Positions 1 to 13,901 are shown, counted from the stretch's first letter. The stretch: DNA of 64,000 nucleotides from Fistularia commersonii (GCA_037954325.1 JBBMNZ010000017.1:8407501-8471500), one strand, 5' to 3'. Program-made: numbers and translations. Notes: generated by a model from the sequence alone, not told the origin.

Positions 1-716
1 ACATCTTTATCTAATTTGGTTGTGTGCCAAAATTTAATGAATATCACTTTGATTCTTTAATTATTCTTTCTTTAATTATCATTCTTTGATTCTATCATTT
101 AATTCTATCATATTCCCAACACTCTTCACACTCTTTCGATGCTACTGGGGCTTCTCGCCTGCCTGCTTTGGATGCGTCGGCCTATTTGGGATAGAAGGAT
201 CAGATGTGAGATCTGAAGACAAGTTAGATTCAAGACACCTTATTGCTGAATAAACCAAAACGCGATATCAGCTTTACCATCCATAGCAACTTCAAACTGC
301 CTGTGAAAAACGTTGTCTTCAGTCGTCAGGAAAAAAACATTTGTCAGATTCATGTTGTCAAGTACAGCGCTAATGGTGGCAAGAGGTGGTCGTTTTGCTT
401 TTTGTCCAACGGGTTTGTCGGTCCACTGCTCCGAGGGGCTCTCAAACTTTTGAATCCTTTCATTCTACCCATAAATACAACATATTATTATTATTTGGCT
501 GAGTTTATGATACCATTCCAGAGTCTCAGACGTCTGGTGTGTTTGAAGTCTTCAGGTTTCGACTCTCAGACCCTGCAGAGGCTGTTTGCCGGCAGTGTGT
601 TTAAAGAGAAAGTATTTGTTGGATGGTGGATGCAGGGACTACTGTCCTGTTTACAGCCCCAAGACTCAGTGTAATTTGATCGCAAATAAACACAGACTTT
701 ATGAAGTGAGCTTTTC

Positions 717-749
717 CCACAATCAGATAGGAGTTCTATCTGATTGTGG
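717..749. repeat. Perfect inverted repeat, 14-bp stem
   Basis: CCACAATCAGATAG (717-730) and CTATCTGATTGTGG (736-749) are exact reverse complements around the 5-nt loop GAGTT. No T-run follows, and it lies inside an intron, so it is not a bacterial-type terminator. Confidence 0.9.
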
Positions 750-860
750 CTTCTAGGAATGAACCTCCGATTACCGGCTACCTGTCAATCACTGAAATCA
801 GTCTTAGAACTGTGTTTTTTTAATTTATGCCCCATTGTGTTTGAAAGCATCTGTTTCAGA

Positions 861-1015
861 CCATCTATCCATTTTCTAATGCTTATCCTGCACTCAGGGT
901 TGCGGGGGATGCTGGAGCCTATCCCAGCTGTCATCAGGCGAGAGGCAGGGTACACCCTGGACTGGTCGCCTGTCCAATGGCAGGGCCACATACAAAGACA
1001 CACACACATTTACTC
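861..1015 (-). repeat. Teleost dispersed SINE/MITE-like repeat, body half
   Basis: The text ccatctatccattttctaat, gcttatcctg and ggagcctatcccagctg, then gcgagaggcagggtacaccc, tggactggtcgcctgtcc and agggccacat, is the well-known fish repeat that begins CCATCCATTTTCT. This copy stops at the agggccacat segment, so the tRNA-like head is missing. Other parts of the same family occur at 23289-23565 and 55927-56093. Strand is given as the direction of the tRNA-like promoter in complete copies. Confidence 0.75.
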
Positions 1016-1435
1016 ACTAATTTCCCCAGTGTTTCAGACTAAACCTGGGTATTTGCAAAAAAATACATTTTGTGGTTACATAAATTGATTATTTTGACCT
1101 GATAATGAGAAGTGATTTCAACTACTATTCCGGGTATCATGTGACTCCGACGCCATTTAATAATATATGTTAAAAATAAAAATAGATTTTTAATTATGGA
1201 AAATATGGTAATTGCAGATGATTTCTTTGTGGTTTTGCACCAATCCCATGTTTATTTTACAGTTGATTTGGAAAGATTGATTTATCTCAGAGTCCAGAAC
1301 ATCCTGACATTCTACCATATGTTCTTTTTGTCGAAACTTTAGTTAATGATCTTGCCCTAAAACCGAAATCGCTGCTTTCAATGTCATGAAATCTCTCCCT
1401 AACTGAGACTATGGCTCAGTTCAATCACCCTTAAT

Positions 1436-1436
<1 letters not shown>

Positions 1437-1504
<68 letters not shown>

Positions 1505-1518
1505 ACACACACACACAC
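1437..1518. repeat. (AC)n microsatellite
   Basis: About 33 AC units followed, after one GA interruption, by eight more. It creates the spurious Thr-His and Cys-Val reading frames here. Confidence 0.98.
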
Positions 1519-1726
1519 CATATGGATTTTTGTGTAAAAATAGAAACACGTACACAAACCCGCGCTTACACATTGTACATGCAAACGTGTACACACAAGA
1601 ACCTGGCCGTGTGTGTGTGAGCAAACTGAGCAACAGAGCTGACAGTAGCATGCCTGCCGTTAAAGCCTAGTTACATAACTCTACAACTAGCGGGCTGTGT
1701 TACCATGCTGTGTGTGCACGCACGCA

Positions 1727-1737
1727 TACACACACAC

Positions 1738-1776
<39 letters not shown>
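1727..1776. repeat. (AC)n microsatellite
   Basis: CA units with one gga interruption (near 1738-1740), preceded by gtgtgcacgcacgcata, so partly self-complementary. Confidence 0.95.
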
Positions 1777-1780
<4 letters not shown>

Positions 1781-2300
1781 CATACAGTATCCCGGGCAGC
1801 CCGATGATATCTGCAGAACAGGCTGGTTTATGGGTTGAATCAGGACACAGACTTGATTAATAAGCAGACAGATAAAATGGACGGATGGACGGGGGAGAAG
1901 GGTGGATGGATCGACAAATGCGGATTGTGATTTAGTGGATCAGCGCAATGATGAAGAGATAAATATAATGATAAATTATTGTACCAAGACAACTTTTTCC
2001 CTCTTAAATACCTGCAGACCTGACATGAAACTCTGGCTACAGGATAAGTCTACTAAGTGCCGTCATATAGCTTTCTAGTGATTTCCACAGGCACATTTTC
2101 CTATTTATCCTGGAGTTATCTTTAGCTGCTGAGCTGATTTGGTCCGTTTTCATACCGCATTGTGGGCTTTTCAGAACTCTGGGCTAACTCAGCGATATGG
2201 CTCCAGAGCACAGCTGCTTATAGAAAGTTCCAAGAACCTCATTCTGTCGTCTGGCTGCAGACACTCTCCTCTCAGTAACTTCAGTTTGCCCAACAGTGGA

Positions 2301-2338
2301 ACACACACACACACACACACCCACACACACACACACAG
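2301..2338. repeat. (AC)n microsatellite
   Basis: Two AC blocks of about ten and eight units separated by a single extra C. Confidence 0.95.
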
Positions 2339-3436
2339 AGGGGACTGATACACAAGACGAATCATTAAGAGGCTAAAGGCGCAATGTTTATATCTAAATC
2401 TAATTTTTATACAAATAGCCCTCACTGTCTCAGACTCCCTGCAGGTTATCTGTAGATCCCCTGTAGAGTGTGGACATAAATAGTTCATCAACAACAATGA
2501 ACCAATGTATTTATGACAAAAGTAAGATTTCTGGTATATCTTTGCATATAGTTAATTAACTTTTATGTTATTTCGATTATTACATTGGCGGCTGATACAA
2601 GAGTTTACATGGATGTGTCAGACATGGCACACCAGCTCCCATTCAAATAGAAGTATTACACAAGACCAAATATAACTAAATTTACCATGACTTCAAGCTT
2701 GCCCCTCATATAGCTTATTTATTTTGCAAGCATTTTGAATTCTGTATAATGAGAGGTTAGGAGATAATTAATAGCCTTTTTGGAAACTGAATTATGAACA
2801 CAAAAGGGGGTAAATGTAAGGATGAATGTAAGTAGCATGCATGTCAAGATAAACCAGACCCACCTCTGACAATTATATGGGGGAGAATAGAGGCCAAATG
2901 AATTTACAATAGAGCAGAGGGATATTGGGTTTTAACTTAACAGATATACTGTGTAAAATATATTTTATTGTTGCCCAGTCACTTCTAATTGTCGTTTTTT
3001 GGAGTGTTAACACCTGAGATGTGCAAAAGTTAACTCATTTGAAAATATAAGAATATTGAGACATTATTGCAATAGTTAGCTGTGGTATCAAGCTAATCAT
3101 TATTATTTGTGGATATAATGAACATCTATTAAATAATGTAATTAATAAATTAAAGAGAGGAAAATATGTTCATCAAACAATGTCACACTATCATCTGCCA
3201 GCCCACTGCACTTGTCTATTTTTATTGTGGCTGCTTACATTAAAAGGAACCCGGGGTTAACAGGCAAATACAGATAAACAATACATCATCATATACATCA
3301 TCAGATTCAGTAGCAAAGTAGAAAGAAGTCAAGCCTGGTACTTATCTCTTATTTGCAGATATAATAATGATATAAGATATAATAAAGATATAATAATGGC
3401 CCCTGTGTGCGATATGTGGTTCAGTTTCAGGGTCAT

Positions 3437-3466
3437 TTGATCCAATACAGCTTTGTATTGGATCAA
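3437..3466. repeat. Perfect inverted repeat, 13-bp stem
   Basis: TTGATCCAATACA (3437-3449) and TGTATTGGATCAA (3454-3466) are exact reverse complements with the 4-nt loop GCTT. Confidence 0.9.
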
Positions 3467-3881
3467 GTTTAATATGAGTTGTGTCGGCCAATGAATTCAA
3501 ATCACATATTAAGTGGTCTGATTTTTAGATACGCTGCTGTGAAAAGACACGGAATAGTGGAAGTTTCAGTGGGATGCGCTTGTGAGAGGCTTCTCTCACG
3601 TTGCTGTTGTCAGTTCAGCATCTCTGCTCCGAGCATGCCAGGCGCCAGGAGCCAAAACATCCAGAGATGCTCCACTTCCTACGTACTTGTAGAACACGCC
3701 GGCCGCTTAGGAGCCAGAAACATTTCTCGCCAGTTGGTCCAACTACCTGATGCTGCATTTTTAGGAAACACTCCACCGTTATCGCTTGGCTTTTGATTCC
3801 TCTCCTACGTTTGCTCTCCTCCCACCTCTCTCTTCCTCCCTTGCTCCATTGCGTTTCCACTGAGCTGCTCTGTACAGTAGG

Positions 3882-4002
3882 GTTTCCATAGCAACGCAAA
3901 CCGACATCTTGCAGGTCAGCATGTCACGAGAGACTCTACCTCGCTGCTATTGGCCACCTAGAAGCATCCAGCAGGCTCTGATTGGCTGGCTTAGTCTTCC
4001 GG
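3882..4002. promoter_or_regulatory. Candidate intronic regulatory cluster: X-box, two CCAAT boxes, ETS site
   Basis: GTTTCCATAGCAAC (3882-3895) fits the palindromic RFX X-box. Inverted CCAAT boxes (ATTGG) lie at 3949-3953 and 3981-3985, 32 bp apart, and CTTCCGG (ETS type) at 3996-4002. The surrounding 3540-4080 is richer in G+C than the rest of the intron. A donor-like gagtgagt occurs at about 4083-4090. It could be an alternative promoter with a noncoding first exon, an enhancer, or chance; no transcript evidence is available. Confidence 0.4.
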
Positions 4003-5539
4003 GCTAATGGTGTTTACTGAGATGAGGAGCTAAGCTGAGTGATTACCAACCACACTCTCTCACACACACACACGGGAGGAGAGAGTGAGTATAAAAATGA
4101 GTAAAGCAATAGACAAATTCAATAATAATTTTAATGTGAGATGAAATGGATAAGAGCGAGAGGCACGGAGTGTCACCGTGATTGTGTAGCACACGCATCG
4201 GAGGTAGATTTTTCTCAGTGCACAAAATCCGAAATGACCAAAAAAACACAACTACCGCAAATTGCACATTCATCTACAGTACGAACTCCCTTCTGCTCCA
4301 CCTGCTGCAGCTCACTGGCTTCAGCCTCTAACGTGCTCCGCATTAGCACACCATGCTAGTTGATAAACCGCTGCTATCAGTGGGGTATTTATTCTGGCTC
4401 TGATCACATTTAAAAGAGCTGAAATAATGAATTCTTGAGCGGATTATTGTTGTCGGTGTATGTGAGCTGATGGCAAATGGAAGACGAGCCCCGGTGCATG
4501 TAAAACACGGAGATGAGCTTCGCTGAGTGTGTGGGTGGAACACGGCCAGAGACTTACCATGCATTTTCTAATATCATCAATTGTTACGTTATCATTTCAT
4601 GTTTTATCATCCAGATCTTACAGGACCCTGCTCAGCTGCTTTGATTCTCTTCTAGAACTGTCGACAACAGGCCGATAGATCAGTATCAAAAAAAAACTAT
4701 CCAAAACAGAAAGGACAACAAAAGTAGCCTAGAATCTCCGTTCTCTCCATTCAATATTCATTATTATAAACTTGATAGATGTTGTCAAAATGAAGCATTG
4801 CCAGCTACGAATGACAAAGGAACTATGATATTTTTCTTTTAAATTGGGTGAAATTAAACGACTATATTCCTGTTGGTGTGAAATTTTGCTTGCCAATGCA
4901 CTTACTGGACATTTATTCAGATACTGGTGTGAATGTATTCATTTGTTTATTTATAATCATAGTACAGCTGACTACCTAGATTTACTTTTGGAAAAAAAAG
5001 CTGCTACCCATCCACTTGCTTTGCAATACTTCCAAATTTTTCGGTCACATAACTTAGAAACTTCGAAGTATTTTGGAATGCGCCATTGGACAGAACCGTT
5101 GCAGGAAAACCTTTTCGCCAGTGCTCTTCCAATCCGAAGGTTGTTTGGCTCAGGAAGGCCAAGGCAATTTTTTTTTAGTCATAACACGTAACTTGTTTAC
5201 AACATCACATTGCAAAGAACTGGGTTTTAGTGTGGAAGAAGCCGTCCACCCACCAGGGCACCCAGTACCGACTCCTCCTCCGGCTCCTCGCTCTGTGGGT
5301 TGGGATGGAGCAATGGGAAAGAGGAAGTCTGTGGAACTTTTAAATCACCCGTGCCTTGTACAGCTCCCCTACCTGTCACCGCATTAATAAAAACACATTT
5401 CAAAAGCTGAAAGACATTCATTCATGCATGAATTAACAATTCAAAGTCACCGCCAACACTCGAAAGAACTGTAAATTTGTTTTGACAAAATATTGTCAAC
5501 AAAGCGAAAGTTAACTCAAGGGAAATGAGCAGCAGGGAC

Positions 5540-5755
5540 TGAAGCTGTGACTCGGCAGAGAGCCCTCCAATGGGAAGGTTGATGGTTCGAGTCCCTGCTC
5601 CATCCGTCCAAATGCAAAAGTGTCCTTTGGGCAAGAAGTTGAGCCCCCGAGTTGCTTCGGTGAGCAACGGTGTGTGAGTGTGTTTGTGGGGAAGGGTGAA
5701 TGCTCTCTAGTGTGAAGCACTTTGAAACTGCAAGGTGTCCATCCATTGTCAAGGC
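5540..5755 (+). repeat. Teleost tRNA-derived SINE-like repeat
   Basis: The text ctcggcagagagccctccaa, gggaaggttgatggttcgag and tccctgctcc, then aagtgtcctttgggcaagaa, gagcccccgagttgcttcgg, ggtgtgtgagtgtg and gtgaagcactttgaa, matches a common fish repeat. GGTTCGAGTCC at 5584-5594 is a perfect RNA polymerase III B-box, and the head resembles a decayed A-box. Ends are approximate. Confidence 0.7.
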
Positions 5756-6710
5756 TAGGGATAACCAATCAAAATTCGTTGATGTTTGCCAGGTATGGTT
5801 GCAGAGCGCACGAATGGACACAAGAAAGTAACAACAACAAAGAAAACGAAGAAAAAAAAAACAACAAAATGTATTCTGACGATCAAAGCTATGAAATGTC
5901 TGACATAATTTATCGTCCCCCAAATAATTGGACCAAACCCTCCAACACTACCACAGAATCGAAATGTCCGAGAACCCTGAGGGAGACCCTGAAGCAGAGA
6001 GTTAATAACCCGAACCCGACACCAAGAATGTGTTCTCACTGTTTGTTCCTGTAGTCATTTCACTGCGACACGTGGCAGAGCTGTGTAATATTTCAGAGGG
6101 TGGGTAGATTGATGACAAGAGAGGCGACAATGAAACCAATGTCAAAACTGCTATTTGCTCTCAGGTTTACCTGTGCCCAGACTTCCCTTGCTTTTTACTT
6201 GGTAGTGATTTTACCACCCCGGTGTGTCACTTTTGGGTGTTTTTGTCACTTGTCTTTTATCAATCACCGCCTGGCTTTTCTTTCAGGTGTTTTCCTGTTG
6301 CTTTCCCTCCCCGTTGATGCGTCTGGGTTATTTGTTCACCATGACGACGGCTCGTCTCCCTCTCTTTTCCTGTCAACTTAATAAAGACAGCTGTAAATAG
6401 TTTTCTTGGTGGTACAGCGTGCGTCCCTCCCTCACCCATGTGAATCCAATAATGTTCAAGGACACACATTGACTTGTGTGCGACACACCGACTTTCAATC
6501 CAGACCAGCTTTCCAGATAAGACTATGACACACAACATGGGGAGGGGAGGAGAACTAATGAGGGGTTCTGTAACAGGAAAAGAAAAAACGATTCTAAATT
6601 TACGCCGATATTCACGCTGATGTTCCTAATTGTACGACACAAGGGATCACCATGGTTCGACAGAAAGGAAAGGTTGCGTAAAAATCTGTTTCTTGTAAAA
6701 CCGAGCAGGT

Positions 6711-6737
6711 AGAAATGCCCTAGAAAGGGGCATTTCT
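6711..6737. repeat. Perfect inverted repeat, 10-bp stem
   Basis: AGAAATGCCC (6711-6720) and GGGCATTTCT (6728-6737) with the 7-nt loop TAGAAAG. Confidence 0.85.
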
Positions 6738-9700
6738 GTTGTTCCGGCAATGAACTGTGATAAACGCCTGCACCCACACATTGCTAACATCATCGCTGTT
6801 GATTCTCCTCCAGCCTTGGTTAAGGGAGGGCGGATGTTCAGGGGCCGAAAGTCTGCATTTTCAACTGATCAATTGATCCCACACATGTGCCCTTCAAGGC
6901 TGCATCCATACCCATGGAGAGATAAATACCCCATGAGGCCTCCTGTGGAAATCCCACCCTAATGTGCACTATCAGTGTCAGGGCTGAGGCCAGGATCGGA
7001 GTTTCCTGTCTTTTTTTTTCCTCTCCTTATTTTGAAGGACGGGGCAAGCTACCTGTACCCTTCACTGCTTTGCGATCTATGAATGACTCCTTGTGCTGAC
7101 AGCCCTTTGTCACAAATACTAAATATATTTTCATAGTTCTCCTATCAGATTACTTTTTGCATGTTTTTCATAATGATTAATACTCCACTATTTGAGAAGC
7201 TCTCTCTCAGCGATGATGCAAGACAGACTATTGATTTTGGATAATGCAAGAAAACTGCTTTTCAATCTAACACACAATCAAATGAGCAAGTGTCAACAGC
7301 ACTGTAAACAATGCAAGCGCAATGCTGCATTGTTTATCAGAATGAGGTGCGAGGGTTAAGCGTTAGACCTGGTGGCATCCATGCCACCGGCTTTATTTTC
7401 AGTGAACGCACTGCAGCTCTGAAAAGCATACACCGTTGAAGGTATTAACCGGATTATCTGACATGAGCTTGACCAACTCATGAGAGGTTCAAAATCTTTG
7501 GATAACTGTTGTAAATATGACAGTCTCGTCGTGGTTGATATCTCCGACATGGCTTTCGCTGATGTTCCCCCTCCTCCACGACCACAACAACCAAACCGCA
7601 GGCTTTATGTAATGGGAGTGGTTTGATATTTGTAGTGGGGATTAGTGGCACTGTCTGAAACATGAAAACTCTAAATATCTATCTTGGACTGTTGCCTGCA
7701 CCAATGCTGATCCAATAATAACTGGACACATTAATGAGTGTATTTGCCCAGAAAGCACTTTGGGTGGCATCATGCTGCAATTCTAAAACTCCAGATTAAT
7801 ACTGAGTATACAGATATTCATTGGAAGCGTCTGTAAAGGGGGAGATTATACAGAATTATTCTTTGGAGCGGCAGTAGTGGTTTTAAACGTACCCACTCTG
7901 TATTCAATTTCACTCTCACCTTGTAGATTATTCTACTAATAGAAAAAGATAGGGTTGTAAAATAACAAAATTAGTTCTGCTTTGCCTCTTTTAGTCACTA
8001 ATGAGTTTTATCATTGTTTTTCAACTGTGTGAAGATAAACGGGCCTGGCTTTTGGAGTTTTTTTAAGACTGGGTGATATCGGATGGCTTGTGCGCAGATT
8101 GTGATGTGTCTTAATATGTAAGGGGATCTTTTGTGTCCTCGAGGCTAAATTGCCCTGAGACCGAAAACATGTCAAATACAGCTCTCAGACCTCTCATAGT
8201 ACAAAATTTGCAGCCGGGATGGGAAAACGATAACTGTGTGGATGTGTGAAGAGAAGATCACATCATTGCCAGAAATGGCGGATGTAAATAATAGTCGACT
8301 ATCTCTTGGCCCACAAGTCTGAACACTTCAAAATTTTTATATGCTTGTTTAATGTAACAATAAATGTCAACTCATATAAGATACTATCTCAGAATGTTTA
8401 ATGTGGACTTGACGTTGGTGTTTTTTTTTTAGTTCCATGTTACTTTGAATATGCTGCAGAGGACTCATATAGCAGGAGTGTGCTTATTGAAGGAATTATA
8501 TTAAAAAATGTGGAAAAAAGCAATGGTATGCAAGAGAAATGTCATGATTACAAGCCCTTAAATCAAAGGTGGCTTCATATATTATAAAGTTTTTTTATAT
8601 TGTGTCTATATTTTTATATATATCCTCCAGTGGTGACATGCATTTTTAATTCTTTCTCTTAGTGTTATTAGTCAAACTCACTGAGGTGCCATGCCTTGGT
8701 TCACTTTATTAAAGTCGATCCGTGAGATAGAGGGAACAGTTCAAAAGTGCAACGATGACAGCTGAATATACAGATGTTGACATGTGCGTTCCAATGGCAT
8801 CTTTAAAATGCAATATAGACCTAAAAGAGACGGATGGCCAAGACCTAAAAACACAGAGCAGACAGATGCATTTGTTAAAGGGACAATTATGAATTCAGCC
8901 CGGGGCCGGACGCATGATCAAATCAGTGTTTGTGATGTTTCCGCAGCTTTGATGTCATCATATTTAACCCTTTCGTTGTGGGTGCATTGTTTGCTCGGTG
9001 AACTCCTGTGAACGCCTGGAAAAGCGTCCGCTCTGATTTGAGATCGCTTCCTGTTGGCCTTGGGGAAAAATCAGTCAAACTGTATGGGAATGGAGAGACA
9101 GATCCTGCACGTGGCTGTGAAATGGGCATTTAGATTTTTCTTTCAAATACAATTTTGACAGGTTCAGTCAGCTGTTGCTCTCAGAACTCAGCTTCAGTTT
9201 TGACCCTTACTGGTATAAATTGCAGATTTTAGACATTCACCAGACTCTAATCTCTCCAGCTCATGATTTTTTTTATTGCACTTTTATGCTGTAGCTTTAT
9301 CTGCCACATAAAAGGGGCTCTCCTCATTTTAATGGATTTTATTTTGAAGTAATTTCAGCACCCAACTCTGCAGACGGTATTTTTCAGCACCATGGAGAAC
9401 AACAGGCAGACGGTGCAAAAACAGCCTAGTGCCCCACTGAATATTTTATTTGCTGAGGCATGACTGACTAAGGGTGGTTGACGCTTCCAAGAAATCCTGA
9501 AAAAGATCAAACCCACACAAGGCTTTACATACATTTATTTACACACTTGGTTGTTCGCTCGTGTAAAGCCAAGCAATCTAAAGTTGCTTCTGTGGAAATT
9601 TCAAGCAGATTTTTGTTGGACTCCCAGGGCCATTTTGAAAGTGACCCATGCTCTTCAATCTGTAGTGAATTTTCAAGGTAAGGTGTCTCTGGTAAAAACC

Positions 9701-11372
9701 CATTATTAATTCTGTTCAGAGGACACTGCATTAAAATCCAAATTTCATACCCTTCCTTTGCTCAAAAATCAACACCTATTATAGTTTTATATTATAGTCC
9801 TTCAGAATTCCTCTTTTTTTGCAGAGAGTCAGATGAGGAGAGAGATAACACTTTAACATCTGCGTATTAAATACAAAACTGCAACCGGCAGCGAGATGGC
9901 TCAGCTTGGCATTAGGATTGGCACCAGAGAGAAAGAACAAGCTTTCTTCATTTCTTATTAACACTTCGTGTGCCAGAAGGATTAAATCTCCTTCGCGTCG
10001 CCATGCCAAGTCCCACCGTTTGCGATGAGGACTTTCGGATAACGTTCTGGCGCCTAACCTAAAATAATATCAGTTAATTAGACAAGTTTTTGCTGCTGAG
10101 GAGGTTTTCGTCAGACTTGCTGCCTGTTTCTCTCTCATATTAGAAAATGAACAGTACATAACCACTAGACTGAAATGAAAATATTAAATTCCATACCATT
10201 CGATGAATTAATTTCATTTTGTCATGCTTTAGTTGTAAAGATAAATTCCGTATGTATTTTAAGCAATGTTATTACTCTTCAAGAAATGTGCCGCTTGGAT
10301 CCGCCGACACAAACAAATACTGTAACACAGGGAAACAGAGTGGATGCTCTGTCAGTGAATACAGTCTGTTTTCACCAGCCAAGCATTCTGTAACACCTCT
10401 GGGAAGAAAAATGCAAGACCCTGCAAGTTTAAATGAATGTTGGCAGTTTATATTAGGTATGGGATGAGTGCATATGAGAGCCCACTATACCTCTGATGTT
10501 TGAGGTGCTTTATTGGGGAAAAAAAGAAATGCCTCAGTGTGTATAGATTCACCGGGGTTTCTCGGGGTCATCGATCAGGTTACGATTGAGGTCAGAGGAT
10601 GGATCCGATAAATTTGTGGTCCCTGTGCAGGCAGTTTGTTTCATTTGATCTGTATGTCATATGGTCTTACAGCTGCGTCCCGACATGATTACAAAGCTGG
10701 TCCAGATGCGGCAGCCAGATGTTTGTGACACCAGCTCGTCTCGGTTTGCGTGAGTAACTCGGACGAGAAGAGTCAGGCGCGGTGAGGAGGGCGGAGTGCT
10801 CTCACGCTTAAACTTTTGATTTCAACTCAGATATTACACAGCGTCATATAGGTGCGCGTGGAGAGTATGGTTGGCTTCATTCAGTGTTTCACACTTCATG
10901 GGCACTCTGGCCCACGACAGAAATGTTGTGTTTCTGCAATGGAGATGGAACAGTCCATATATGGTCGTGTAGTTTGGTTTGAACCAGTGCGTTTGCCTCC
11001 GAATGAATCAGAGTGCTGTTACATCAGAGATATGGGCAGAAGGGATGGATCACTTGCGCTCTTATTGGAACACGCACTTCCGTTGGAGTGTGTGTGCGCT
11101 AGGAAGGGAGGAATGACGCAAAAACACACGCGCGCAGATGTCCTACTTTCCAGAAACGGACTATCATACGGCAGCAAGTTAGTTATGCAATAAGACTGTG
11201 AATGGGTGGGACGGCGGAGAAGCGGCCACTCCCATTTGTAACTCCGTAACTCATCAGTGCAATTCTGATAATAAATACATCCCAGAGACCAAATGTCCAA
11301 ATAGATAATAACTCTTAAATTTTTACCATTTTATAAATGATATCATCTTTTTATGCAAAGAAGCAGACTTAC

Positions 11373-11527
<155 letters not shown>

Positions 11528-13529
11528 AAGCTCCATCAAACAATGTATGAACATATGGTAGAATAGTAGAATAGATCAAATATTAGTTGCAGGTCTGTCA
11601 TCTGTGTTTTGTTTCAAAGTTGTGGAAGTGGAGGCAATTAAATAAAAAGTTTAGTAAATAGTTTTTATATATGGCAAAGGTAGATGCTGTGCCTTGGAAA
11701 CTCATACCTATATTGCCACGCTCACTCAAGTATTTGAGAAGCAACATGTGTCCTTCAATTATACAGTAATAAAAGGTAATAAAAAAACTAAAAAATCTTA
11801 TGAAAAGTATTAAATATGGATGTCCTATAATCATGACAGCTCAAAGATGACTGAAAGATATGAGGAAGCCCGTCTCTGTCTGACATCCAAGGATCTGTCC
11901 CTGCTGATACGCTTAAACGCTTTGGTTTCCTTGGATGGGTGAAGGTGGCGGTAAAGCTGCCTTCAACTTAAGAAGGATGGACACTGTGGAAAACAGACTT
12001 TTAAATTTTTAGATCAGCTGCTCAAGGAGTTCTGGTTAAAGGAGAACTTGACAATGTGTTACATATCACGATAATTGCTGCTCAGTTGAATGCGGGAAGA
12101 ATTTAAAGCGTTTTTCTCAAATAAACTGGGGATGTGTGCTTTGGATCGAATATTTCAGATTCATAGATGAGGGGAGAAGTGGCTCATTGGAGATTTTTTC
12201 TCTGCAAACTGTGTACAAGAGGCCAATATCTTATCTTATGAAGTGCATAAAATGACTAAGATCGTTATTTCAACTCCCAAGATTCTCAAAGTTCATATAC
12301 AAAATTGTATACTTTTATTTGCTTAGAAATATTTTGCTTTTATTTTTCAAAGAGTGTCTTACTATGGACAGGCATGTCTGGTCCCTCCATGGCATTTTTA
12401 TGTTTTTCACTGTGATGAAACGTTTTTTACATTATTTGTCCTACATCCAATTTATTTGGATTTGATTATTAATCCAATACGGAGGAACAGAAACCATGCA
12501 GCAGATTAAATAACTGACAGAATGACAGGGTCATAGTAGTAAATATAGAAATAGAAAAAGTTACCAATGACAACCAGAGCAAAAGAACAAACAGATAACC
12601 CTTCCCCCTCCCCTCCACTAACACCCTGTAACCTCCAGCTAATCATCTACACCAATGAAATTGGGACAGTTGGGTTGATGTGTTCAATTCCTCCCCCGTT
12701 TCCACAAGGGAATTACAACTTTTCTTATTTTGTCTTCAACTCATTTTAGCTGTCTCAGCTCCAGCTGCGCCCAAAGCCCAAATTGATAGAATTAAGTTTG
12801 AAAGAGAGACTTAGGTGGGGGATATTCCAGGCTTAAAAAAAATCCTCTAAAACCCGCTAACATATTTTTTTTCTTGTGTCTGCAATGAAAGGGCATCTCA
12901 GAAGACTTTGGTTGTCACTGCTATCTAAACACAACTTACACTATGATATGGAAGATGAGGCATTCTACAAAAGAGGTTAAAACTAATGGCCACTAGACTC
13001 CGTCATTACCATGCATCAGAGAGTGCTGCACTGAATAGTGCTGAACGTGTTGACTGCCTGCCCACTACCTATGTAGTTGAGTCAAAAAGACCCCAAGCTA
13101 TTCTGCACAATAGGGTTATATCAACAATGCAAGCTCAGTATTTGCGAGGTGACATTTTCAGTGCATTAATTGGGAGGACATTCAATCCAGAATGTGCTGA
13201 GCAAAATATACATCTTCCGTCTGATGCGGCTCTCAATAAGTGGAGCAGAATTCTATGGATGGTGAATATATCAACCGATTTAGGCTCAAAAATTGTACAA
13301 TGGAGCCTTTTCTGTGCAATGTTTGTACCTAGCTTTCTGTCCAAACCATTTGCTGGTCACTCTTTTTAATCGCACATTGATTAATAGTTTAGCCCTGCAA
13401 TACCAGATATAACAACCTTCATAAATTGCATTACTGCAAAAACCTTACACTGGCCTGATAAAATGCAGCTGCTGATTTGGATGTGCTTATAAAACAGGCC
13501 TTTAAACATAAAAATATATATGTAATATA

Positions 13530-13531
<2 letters not shown>

Positions 13532-13576
<45 letters not shown>

Positions 13577-13614
13577 ATACACAATGCACAATGCACAATA
13601 CATAATATACAATA
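13532..13614. repeat. (AC)n with a degenerate ACAATAC/ACAATGC tail
   Basis: A pure AC run (13532-13572) is followed by about six imperfect 7-8-mers built on acaatac and acaatgc. It ends about 290 bp before jph3 exon 2. Confidence 0.9.
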
Positions 13615-13901
13615 CTAGCCTGCAGTGAATGGACTCTTGTTGTTCCATTACTAGATTTTTGAAGGGCTACATCTTCCTGTCACTGTCTCTGTGTATAAAA
13701 GCAGCAGAAACCTTGTTGTGTGTCTGCACCGTGACATTGTGCAAATCATTATAATCCACAATTCATCATGTTGGAAAGTACGACAGATCTTTACAGAACG
13801 ATGGAATTAATGTTAGGTTATTTATTTGATACGTGATTTATTGTTCATAATATTGCTTTATTTTTTTTTAAATAACGTCAAATGCATTTGTCTTTTTCTA
13901 G

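Noticed and set aside
5540..5755. A functional tRNA gene
   Set aside because: Only the B-box is intact; there is no cloverleaf, and the downstream part is SINE body sequence.
12986..13369. A 127-codon open frame on the + strand in jph3 intron 1
   Set aside because: No recognisable domain, no splice signals that would join it to a gene, and ordinary intron composition; such a length is expected by chance in this much sequence.
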